NCBI GenBank assembly: GCA_018652955.1
Contig: JABIBA010000014.1
Span: forward strand, 1-50,199
Direction of reading: 5' to 3'
DNA from: Candidatus Peribacter sp.
Lineage (GTDB): Bacteria > Patescibacteriota > Gracilibacteria > Peribacterales > Peribacteraceae
DNA length: 50,199 nt
Part shown: one piece after another, positions 40,970 to 47,803 of the stretch
How the letters are laid out: every line of letters begins with the position of its first letter
Position numbering within the stretch: position 1 is the stretch's first letter
Notes under the pieces: generated by a model
Seen by the model: only the letters and a program-made list of their open reading frames with translations
Told to the model about the DNA's origin: nothing
Databases searched by the model: none
Translations under genes and position numbers: made by a program

Positions 40970-42634
40970 CTACTTCCACACACTACCCTCTGCAACTGGT
41001 GCAGGGAGTTCTATCCAGTTATAGGCACCTTGCCCATCAGTCCACCTAAGGTGTCCCATTTCTCCGGATTCAACACTCGTTGAAATGCGGCCAGGATTTT
41101 GGAGATCTATCTGCATTTGTGGATTGTCTTCTGTGTCATCAATATCCAATCTTCCACGAAGTTGCACGAGGATTGAATCGTTTTCGATAACACCGACAGC
41201 AGCTGGAATATCCAAACAGTTAATGAATTTTCCATCCCCTAGAGAACATGACGAAGTCTGCGTTGAGTGCACAGCACTGAGAGAGAAGTTTGAAAGTAAT
41301 ACTCCGCGCTTCTGCTCAATGGTAAATGTCAGGTGATTGATACGAAGCTCTGCGCCATCTAGATACTCTCCAGAAATTTCAAACTCCCCAAGAAGCACGC
41401 TGTCACCCTCACCAAGATCGATAACGGGTGGTCGGTTATTGCGTACAGATGTTATGTGCGCTTTAGCAGTTTGATGCGAAGGATACGCAGTATCTGTCGC
41501 AAGAATTTGGTATGCATCTTCTTGGCCCATAGGACTCGTATTTACGGACATCCACTTTACTTGAATCAGCTCTTCTGGGAACCCTACAGATGCATCCTGT
41601 AGTACCGCTTCTATCCCCAAAGTTTTTCCTGCAACGGGAATAATATAATCGGTGATTGCTTCTTGCTGCGCCTTCCATGTTTTATCGTATTGATCAAATG
41701 TGTCGGGGCTAAGCTCTGCGATGCGTGTACCTTCTTCGTCTGTAAGGTAGAGACTGCGAACATTTTTTGGTTCTTCACGAAACTTCACGGTAACGTTTCG
41801 AATGACGACAGATTCAGACCGTGGACGGAAGAACCCCGAAGCAATAATTTCACGTGAACCCAGCATGAGGAACGTACTCTTCGCAGGGAATTCATGCGCA
41901 GTAGCAGAACTGTGTACCACAACTTCTACTATCTCCTCTTCCTCCTCCTCTTCCTCTGCCACCTCTACTTCTTCTTGTACTCGTGCGGCAATCTCTTTTG
42001 CAATAACAAGGTTCAAGCTCTTTTCTGCAAGACGATACGTCTCTAGCTCGCCCTCTTCGTGTGCACGGTAAGCGGCGGCAAGTCTTGCCATTTGTCCGCG
42101 TGTAATTGCACGATCGTATTTGATGGATGATGGAAGCGCAGTCTTATTAAACTGTGCAGCACGCACATATCCTGCATACCACTCTTCATCGTCTGCTGAG
42201 TAAGCAACGTAATCATAGAGTTCACTGAGAATCTTGAGGGCTTCTGCGTAGTTTACCGGTCGACCGGGTTTAAATTCTCCATCTGGATACCCGCCCACCA
42301 TGCCACGTTTTTTTGCGATGCAGATGTACTTTGAATACCACGCATCTCGAGCAACATCAGGGAAGCAGTTAGAAGCATCTGATGAGCTGACACGTACCTT
42401 CGGGGAACTTGCGAGCGCGATCTTTAAAAACTCTGCACGGTTAAGAGATCTACTTGGGCGAAACGTTCCATCAGGGTTTCCTTCAACAGCTCCAATAGTA
42501 GTAAGAAGGCTGATACCTGCAGACTCTGATGGGTTAAATGGGCCATCTGTATACATCAGACCTAAGTTACGATACTCAAGGGCAACCACTTGCAGTGGAA
42601 GAATAAGCCCGATGATGATTGCTGCCTTCTTCAT
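40970..42634 (-). CDS. SLH-domain surface protein
   Basis: A 554-aa secreted protein: signal peptide (MKKAAIIIGLILPLQVVA), then three S-layer-homology-type repeats (GNPDGTFRPSRSLNRAEFLKI; GGYPDGEFKPGRPVNYAEALK; YDRAITRGQMARLAA) that typically bind secondary wall polymers. A Glu-rich hinge (EVEVAEEEEEEEEIVEV) leads to a beta-rich C-terminal region of about 300 residues I do not recognise. The start at 42634 fits the signal peptide and a TAGAAT 8 nt upstream (42648-42643); the frame is open further up. It is probably a major surface component. Confidence 0.88.
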   Translation of the reverse strand: MKKAAIIIGLILPLQVVALEYRNLGLMYTDGPFNPSESAGISLLTTIGAVEGNPDGTFRPSRSLNRAEFLKIALASSPKVRVSSSDASNCFPDVARDAWYSKYICIAKKRGMVGGYPDGEFKPGRPVNYAEALKILSELYDYVAYSADDEEWYAGYVRAAQFNKTALPSSIKYDRAITRGQMARLAAAYRAHEEGELETYRLAEKSLNLVIAKEIAARVQEEVEVAEEEEEEEEIVEVVVHSSATAHEFPAKSTFLMLGSREIIASGFFRPRSESVVIRNVTVKFREEPKNVRSLYLTDEEGTRIAELSPDTFDQYDKTWKAQQEAITDYIIPVAGKTLGIEAVLQDASVGFPEELIQVKWMSVNTSPMGQEDAYQILATDTAYPSHQTAKAHITSVRNNRPPVIDLGEGDSVLLGEFEISGEYLDGAELRINHLTFTIEQKRGVLLSNFSLSAVHSTQTSSCSLGDGKFINCLDIPAAVGVIENDSILVQLRGRLDIDDTEDNPQMQIDLQNPGRISTSVESGEMGHLRWTDGQGAYNWIELPAPVAEGSVWK

Positions 42635-42673
42635 TACGAGGCATTCTATCATAACATAAGTCCTAAGATTCAA

Positions 42674-42748
42674 GCCCTTGTAGTTCAATGGATAGAACGG
42701 CCCCCTCCTAAGGGGCAGATGTAGGTTCGATTCCTACCGGGGGTACCA
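42674..42748 (+). tRNA. tRNA-Arg (CCU)
   Basis: A 75-nt cloverleaf with anticodon loop CTCCTAA (anticodon CCT at 42707-42709), stems GTTC/GAAC and GCCCC/GGGGC, a T-arm GTAGG-TTCGATT-CCTAC and an encoded CCA. The acceptor stem has three G-T pairs but is otherwise complete. It decodes AGG. Confidence 0.93.
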
Positions 42749-42761
42749 AAAAATAACATGT

Positions 42762-42795
42762 AAAAAGAGCCGCCGAAAATTCGACAGCTCTTTTT
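42762..42795 (-). terminator. bidirectional rho-independent terminator
   Basis: AAAAAGAGC (42762-42770) and GCTCTTTTT (42787-42795) form a 9-bp stem with an inner CGAAAATTCG. T-runs exist on both strands, serving the tRNA-Arg side and the secreted-protein gene ending at 42814. Confidence 0.85.
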
Positions 42796-42813
42796 GTTCC
42801 TCCGTGTGTGTAG

Positions 42814-43632
42814 TTACTTAACCGGTTCGATCTTCACCTCTCGGGTGAACGAGACCTGCAGCTTGCCGGCAATAAATTCCCGGCTACTGATGGCGACTTT
42901 CGTCCCAGGAAAATGCGGAATAACACATTTCTTTTCCGCAGCTTGCGCGTAGGTGACAGAGAGAACTTTTTCACGGTTCTCTTTTGTACCTTCACCATCT
43001 TTTCGGTGCCAGGTCATGAACGCTTCGACAGTACCCGCTTTGGGATTGTCGACCATTTCGACCGTGTACCAGTTCGCTCCACTGTTGCCGGGAGCAATCT
43101 GCGGGACTTTGTACTCTTTCGGATTGTCGACGAGCTTCAGGCCTTCTTTAAGGTCATTAGCTCGAACGAATGCTACAGCCAACCCCGTAACCTTTCCGGT
43201 TATGGAATCAGCGTACTCAAGAGTTACTTGTCCGTGACCGTACTCGACACGTAGACGCAAGCCATCGCTAACTTCCCAGCTTCGCTTCTGGGAGACAACT
43301 CCCGTCGTGCGCATAAGAATGACGCACTGGTTCACATACAGCGGGTTGCCTGTGTCTTCGTACGTAGTACGAACACTTACATGCGCCCCTTTAGGGAACT
43401 TGCTTTTTGTCACCAGCGTGAGCCGGTTTTCTGTTCGCAGTTCTCCACGCGTCTCGTCACCGTGTCGATAGGGACGGATCAGGAATCCGGACAGAGGTGC
43501 CGTGGAATCCACAGACCACCGATGCGGATTAACGCTGGTGAAATGATCCGTGAAGTACGGCTCTTCTGCCGCACTCGCGTTGATCAATCCAGTCAGACCC
43601 AGCGTCACGGAAATAAACAGTCGCATAAACAT
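42814..43632 (-). CDS. secreted beta-rich protein, atypical composition and SD start
   Basis: A 272-aa protein with a signal peptide (MFMRLFISVTLGLTGLINASA). The mature part is rich in beta-strand pattern and aromatic residues (YFTDHFTSVNPHRWSVDST, TRGELRTENRLTLVTK, LRLRVEYGHGQVTLEYA), suggesting a concanavalin-like or laminin-G-like lectin or hydrolase fold; not identified further. GGAG lies 6 nt before the ATG, a clear Shine-Dalgarno sequence, and the leader is about 70 nt with a consensus -35. Codon use looks more G+C-rich than the neighbours, so recent transfer is possible. Confidence 0.75.
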   Translation of the reverse strand: MFMRLFISVTLGLTGLINASAAEEPYFTDHFTSVNPHRWSVDSTAPLSGFLIRPYRHGDETRGELRTENRLTLVTKSKFPKGAHVSVRTTYEDTGNPLYVNQCVILMRTTGVVSQKRSWEVSDGLRLRVEYGHGQVTLEYADSITGKVTGLAVAFVRANDLKEGLKLVDNPKEYKVPQIAPGNSGANWYTVEMVDNPKAGTVEAFMTWHRKDGEGTKENREKVLSVTYAQAAEKKCVIPHFPGTKVAISSREFIAGKLQVSFTREVKIEPVK

Positions 43633-43702
43633 TCGTCACTCCAGTTCGGTTTACCACACATGAGAAAGAACGTGACCCGCTCTTTTACCCATATGCAGAT
43701 CC

Positions 43703-43735
43703 TTAGTATAATATACTAATTTTTATATTTGTCAA
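43703..43735 (-). promoter_or_regulatory. promoter with perfect palindromic operator
   Basis: Perfect TTGACA (43735-43730) with a TATACT -10 (43710-43705) 19 nt away. TTAGTATAATATACTAA (43703-43719) is a perfect 17-nt palindrome covering the -10, a good repressor-site candidate for the gene at 42814-43632. Confidence 0.6.
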
Positions 43736-43773
43736 TACTTAAACTGCCTTGAACAGACGATTTACGCTATTTT

Positions 43774-44313
43774 TTACTTACTCGGCTTCAAGATCACGAC
43801 TTCGCGACCTTCAGCAGGAAGACCTCCTTTGAGCTTATATTCAGCTTCGATTTCTTTTTCTTGTGCTCCTACTGTCTTGAGAAGTTCGACAAATGTTGCT
43901 TCGTCTTTGGTAGGAAGTGGCACGAGTACGCGTGGATCTACTTCATCAATAAGCTTCTGTGCGATCTTTACATCGTCTGCAGGAATACAGAGGATATCGA
44001 CATCTCCGAGAAGTTCTAAGTTCTTACCTGACCAGTCATGGAGAGGAGAGGAGATAAAGGCGATACGCACTTTACCGTCATCAATAACATAACTCACACG
44101 CTGACCTTCATCGTGACCAATTCCTCGAATAGATACTCCGCCAATGTCATATTCACCAGGCCAAGATACTGTCCCTTTTGTTACCTCTTCTTCCGGTGCA
44201 CCGAGCAATGAGATCATTGCATTTGCATCTGCTTCTTTTGGGAATGCAGATACGGTCGTTCCGTTGACATCAACGTTTATTGCACGGCCGCCGAGGGATT
44301 TGACTGTAATCAT
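43774..44313 (-). CDS. degenerate metallo-beta-lactamase-fold protein
   Basis: A 179-aa protein with the strand pattern of a short MBL-fold hydrolase (ITVKSLGGRAINVDVNG; VSWPGEYDIGGVSIRGIGHDEGQ; VRIAFISSPLHDWSGKN; VDILCIPADDV). The HxHxDH metal ligands are missing, so catalysis is doubtful. Proteins with the WPGEYDIGGV motif and the same loss are, from memory, frequent in CPR genomes. TACCAT lies 8 nt before the ATG. It follows murA on the same strand with a 27-nt gap and may be part of the lspA-murA group. Confidence 0.75.
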   Translation of the reverse strand: MITVKSLGGRAINVDVNGTTVSAFPKEADANAMISLLGAPEEEVTKGTVSWPGEYDIGGVSIRGIGHDEGQRVSYVIDDGKVRIAFISSPLHDWSGKNLELLGDVDILCIPADDVKIAQKLIDEVDPRVLVPLPTKDEATFVELLKTVGAQEKEIEAEYKLKGGLPAEGREVVILKPSK

Positions 44314-44340
44314 GTGGAGAGATGGTAAAGCAATTGCAGA

Positions 44341-45690
44341 CTACTCACTAGTCACTTTTTCAGATTCTTTTACAGAGCTTTCAATGTTCTGCGTTGTGAC
44401 CTTAGAGGCTACTTCTTTAGGGTCTTCGAGTTCTATCTTCTTAATATTTGCTCCAAGACTTCGTAGCTTGTCATCTAGATGGTCATATCCGCGTTCGATA
44501 TATCGAACATCAGTAATCGTTGTTTCTCCTTCTGCACAGAGTCCTGCTATAACCATAGCGGCTCCTGCACGGATATCGTTACTGGCAACGGTGTGTCCAC
44601 GTAATGTGGTAGGACCGATGACCAGTGCCTGATGTGAATTGAGTACCTCAATGTGTGCACCCATTTTTTCAAGTTCATAGAGGTATGCCATGCGTCCTTC
44701 GAAGAGTCGCTCGAATAGCCTCGACACTCCCTTAGCCTGTGTCATAGCAACACCAAGTGGTGCTTGTAAATCTGTTGGTAGACCGGGGAAGATGTTTGTG
44801 CGTGCTTCTACTGCGTTGAGTGATGAGATTTCTCCGTCTACAAACAATACTTTCTCTCCTGCGTCGTACTTCCACTCCGCTCCCATGCGCTTTAGTACAT
44901 CGAGGAAATTCATGAGGTGATCGTATTCGACATCATGCAATCGTACCTTTCCACGGGTAACAAGTGCTGCAATCGCGAGCCCTCCTGCCTCTAGGTAATC
45001 TGACGGTACGCGATACTCAGCGCACGCAAGTTTTGTGCGACCACGTACGATAACCGTGTGTGTGCCGATGCCCTCTACTTCTGCACCCATTGCACAGACA
45101 AATTTTTCTACAGCTTGTACATGTGGCTCTGCAGCTGCCATGTCGATACGTGTTTCTCCTGGAGTAAGAGCTGCCGCTAAGATTGCATTCTCTGTTGCAG
45201 TAACAGAAAACTCTGGAAGGATAACGTGTCCTGGCTTGAGTGTTCCTTGTAAGTGCAATACTTCATTCGTGCTCATGTCCTGCGCTCCCAATTGTTCTAA
45301 TGCTCTGATATGTGCTTCTACTGGACGCTTCCCAAGTACACATCCTCCTGGGTAACACATCTCTACTACTCCGAAGCGTGCGAGCAGAGGTCCGAGCAAT
45401 ACGATAGAACCACGGAGTTTAGAAACAAACTCAGCAGGAATGGCTTTGCTTTGTAGGTTCTGTGTTTGAATGCGAACGGTACCGTTATCAAAACTCGTCT
45501 CCGCACCGAGGTAATCGAGGATCTGCAATATTACTTTGATATCACGCAGAAACGGAACGTTCGTAAGAACGGTCTCTCCTTCACAGAGAACTGACGCTGC
45601 TATCAGCGGCAACGCTGCATTTTTAGATCCACTAATGGTGACGTCTCCTTTGAGGGGAACCCCTCCTTGAATGCGGTATCGAATGTCCAT
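44341..45690 (-). CDS. murA: UDP-N-acetylglucosamine 1-carboxyvinyltransferase
   Basis: A 449-aa enzyme catalysing the first committed step of peptidoglycan synthesis, transferring enolpyruvate from PEP to UDP-GlcNAc; target of fosfomycin where the active-site Cys is kept. K23-N24 in SGSKNAALPL and C117 in YPGGCVLGKRPVEAH are intact, so fosfomycin-sensitive chemistry is predicted. A perfect TATAAT (45704-45699) lies 8 nt before the ATG, giving a leaderless start. A C-terminal Glu/Lys/Ser-rich tail (SVKESEKVTSE) extends beyond the core. Confidence 0.96.
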   Translation of the reverse strand: MDIRYRIQGGVPLKGDVTISGSKNAALPLIAASVLCEGETVLTNVPFLRDIKVILQILDYLGAETSFDNGTVRIQTQNLQSKAIPAEFVSKLRGSIVLLGPLLARFGVVEMCYPGGCVLGKRPVEAHIRALEQLGAQDMSTNEVLHLQGTLKPGHVILPEFSVTATENAILAAALTPGETRIDMAAAEPHVQAVEKFVCAMGAEVEGIGTHTVIVRGRTKLACAEYRVPSDYLEAGGLAIAALVTRGKVRLHDVEYDHLMNFLDVLKRMGAEWKYDAGEKVLFVDGEISSLNAVEARTNIFPGLPTDLQAPLGVAMTQAKGVSRLFERLFEGRMAYLYELEKMGAHIEVLNSHQALVIGPTTLRGHTVASNDIRAGAAMVIAGLCAEGETTITDVRYIERGYDHLDDKLRSLGANIKKIELEDPKEVASKVTTQNIESSVKESEKVTSE

Positions 45691-45720
45691 AGGGGAGGAT
45701 TATAAAGGAATTAAAAGGAA

Positions 45721-46149
45721 TTATCCCTGCCTTTTGGCAAGAAATGCCTCTACAAGCAAAAGTCCTACGCCGACGCTTACAAAGCTATCTGGCACGTTAA
45801 ATATCGGGAACGAGCCGATAGAGACATAATCTGTCACATAGCCATCGCGAAGCCTATCGATGATGTTGGCGAGCCCTCCTCCAATAATGCATCCGAATGC
45901 TATTAAGCTAAGAGTATTTCGTGCTTTTATCGCCATGGAACCCACTGCAACAAGAGCAAGTAAGATGAGCATCTCTTGAACGCCTCCAGGTAAGCGAATT
46001 CCCCATGCAATACCGGGATTCAGTGAATATCGTAACTCGACGAACGAGCCGACTATACTAATGGGATCTGAAATCATGCTATCTGCTGCAATGGCTGCAA
46101 TAAGACCAATAGCAAAGGTAACCGCGATGGTGATATGGAGGGTTTTCAC
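45721..46149 (-). CDS. lspA: lipoprotein signal peptidase
   Basis: A 142-aa polytopic membrane aspartyl protease that removes lipoprotein signal peptides. Conserved parts: YSLNPGIAWGI, ANIIDRLRDGYVTDY with D107, and FNVPDSF with D121, matching the catalytic dyad. It is short but complete. The GTG start is preceded by TATCCT (46161-46156) at 6 nt. It is upstream of murA on the same strand; murA has its own -10. No prolipoprotein diacylglyceryl transferase is in the window. Confidence 0.93.
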   Translation of the reverse strand: MKTLHITIAVTFAIGLIAAIAADSMISDPISIVGSFVELRYSLNPGIAWGIRLPGGVQEMLILLALVAVGSMAIKARNTLSLIAFGCIIGGGLANIIDRLRDGYVTDYVSIGSFPIFNVPDSFVSVGVGLLLVEAFLAKRQG

Positions 46150-46182
46150 GGGTGTAGGATAGCAGAATAGTGCTCAGAAACC

Positions 46183-46248
46183 TTGCGCAGCGTCAAGAAT
46201 GGTGTACAATAAGAGCAAGTTAAGACTGTCTAATTGGATTAGACGGTC
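46183..46248 (+). promoter_or_regulatory. nusA promoter and leader hairpin
   Basis: TTGCGC (46183-46188), 16 nt, TACAAT (46205-46210). The leader of about 65 nt contains a strong hairpin, GACTGTCTAAT (46224-46234) with ATTAGACGGTC (46238-46248), 11 bp including one G-T pair, loop TGG. It could be an autoregulatory or attenuation structure; no T-run follows. Confidence 0.55.
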
Positions 46249-46281
46249 GGCTTACTGATATTTCAATTAATCCTAACTACT

Positions 46282-47757
46282 ATGAAAGCTTCATTTATCG
46301 CCGCTATTAATCAAATCTGTTCCGAGAAGAACGTTGGACCAGACCAAGTACTCGACGCCATTAAACAGGCTATCGCTACTGCGTACCGTAAAGACTACGG
46401 TAACAAGGAGCAGGAAATTCGTGTAGACCTCGAAGAAGGTCGAGACGAGCCTGTCATCTTACTTGTTAAAGAAGTAGTAGAAGAAGTAGAGAACGAAAAC
46501 TTTGAAATCTCTTTGTCTGAAGCAAAGAAAATTAAGAGCGACGTCGAAGAAGGGGATGAGATCACTATGGACGTAACTCCAGAAGGATACGGTCGCATCG
46601 CAGCTCAGTCTGCGAAGCAAGTAATTTTGCAGAAGCTACAAGAAGCTGAGAAGCAGAGTCTCTACGACATGTTTAAAGACCGTGAGCACGAACTTCTTAC
46701 TGCAACGGTGACAAAGGTCGAACCAAACTGGGTAACGCTTGAGATCGAAGGTATGACCGTTTCTATGCCATGGCGAGAGCAGATCCCTGGAGAACACTAC
46801 TACACTGGTAAGCGAATTAGAGTGTACCTCGATACTGTTGAGCAAACGGGTAAAGGACCTCAGCTCCGTATCAGCCGTACTCACCCTAACCTTGTTAAGA
46901 AACTTCTTGAGCTTGAAATTCCAGAAGTCCGTAACGAAGATGTAGAGATCCGTGCGATCGCACGTGATGCAGGTTTCCGAAGTAAGGTAGCCGTCAGCTC
47001 TAACGCTCCAACTATCGACCCTATCGGTGCGTGTGTTGGACAAAAAGGTGTGCGTATTCAAGCGGTGATGGATGAGATTAACGGTGAGCGTGTCGATATG
47101 ATCGAGTGGAGTGATGATCCTATTAAGTTGATCTCAACAGCACTCCAGCCTGCTGCAATCTCTGCAGTTATTATCGTAAATGACACCGAGCACCTCGACG
47201 ACGAGGACCGCAAGGTTAAGAAGCGTGCTGCGGTATTCGTAGAAGAGGCTCAGCGTCCAATGGCTATTGGTCGCAAGGGACAGAACATTCGTCTAGCAAC
47301 AGACCTTACAAGCTTCGAGCTGGATATGTACAACTACGAAGAGCTTCCTGCATTTAAGGCGAAGCTTGCAGAGCTACGTGGTGAAGAAGTAGAAGTAGTA
47401 GAGTTTGAAACAGACGAAGACGGAGAGATGACTGTTAAAGGAGAGTCTGACGGAGAAGAAGCAGAAGTTGCAGAAGAAGATAAAGGAAAAACTACTGCAA
47501 AACCTAAGTCTGCAAAAAAGCCTGAGCCAAAGAAAGAGGTGGCATCAGCCTCCGCCGAGGCTACGGCCGACAAGGAGGTGACCGAGGGTGCCGATGATAC
47601 CGAGGGTGCCGATGATACCGAGGGTGCCGAGGTGGCATCAGCCTCCGCCGAGGCTACGGCCGACAAGGAGGTGACAGAGGAAGCACCAGCTGAAGAAGTA
47701 ATAGAAAAGGAAATCGAAGAAACCAAGGAAATCGAGGAAGAGAAGAAGGCTGAATAA
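46282..47757 (+). CDS. nusA: transcription termination/antitermination factor NusA
   Basis: A 491-aa RNA polymerase-associated factor modulating pausing, termination and antitermination. The N-terminal domain begins MKASFIAAINQICSEKNVG; then an S1 domain, and KH1 and KH2 with GACVGQKGVRIQAVMDEI and MAIGRKGQNIRLATDL. The last 120 residues are an acidic, low-complexity tail containing two copies of a palindromic coding repeat (VASASAEATADKEV) around GADDTE units. Tails of this type are not part of the core family. A leader hairpin precedes it. rimP and infB are not adjacent, unlike in most bacteria. Confidence 0.96.
   Translation: MKASFIAAINQICSEKNVGPDQVLDAIKQAIATAYRKDYGNKEQEIRVDLEEGRDEPVILLVKEVVEEVENENFEISLSEAKKIKSDVEEGDEITMDVTPEGYGRIAAQSAKQVILQKLQEAEKQSLYDMFKDREHELLTATVTKVEPNWVTLEIEGMTVSMPWREQIPGEHYYTGKRIRVYLDTVEQTGKGPQLRISRTHPNLVKKLLELEIPEVRNEDVEIRAIARDAGFRSKVAVSSNAPTIDPIGACVGQKGVRIQAVMDEINGERVDMIEWSDDPIKLISTALQPAAISAVIIVNDTEHLDDEDRKVKKRAAVFVEEAQRPMAIGRKGQNIRLATDLTSFELDMYNYEELPAFKAKLAELRGEEVEVVEFETDEDGEMTVKGESDGEEAEVAEEDKGKTTAKPKSAKKPEPKKEVASASAEATADKEVTEGADDTEGADDTEGAEVASASAEATADKEVTEEAPAEEVIEKEIEETKEIEEEKKAE
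47536..47675 (+). repeat. coding palindromic repeats in the nusA tail
   Basis: A 47-nt unit occurs at 47536-47582 and 47629-47675, identical and in frame, 93 nt apart. Its core AGCCTCCGCCGAGGCT is a perfect hairpin (6-bp stem, CGCC loop). Between the copies are 18-nt units GAGGGTGCCGATGATACC repeated about 2.5 times. The G+C is much higher than the flanks. Confidence 0.85.
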
Positions 47758-47775
47758 TCATTGTGATTACACACT

Positions 47776-47803
47776 ACCGGGGCTTGCATGCTCCGGTTTT
47801 TTT
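47776..47803 (+). terminator. rho-independent terminator of nusA
   Basis: ACCGGGGC and GCTCCGGT pair around TTGCAT (one G-T pair), followed by seven T. The minus-strand surface protein gene ends right at its base. Confidence 0.85.
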
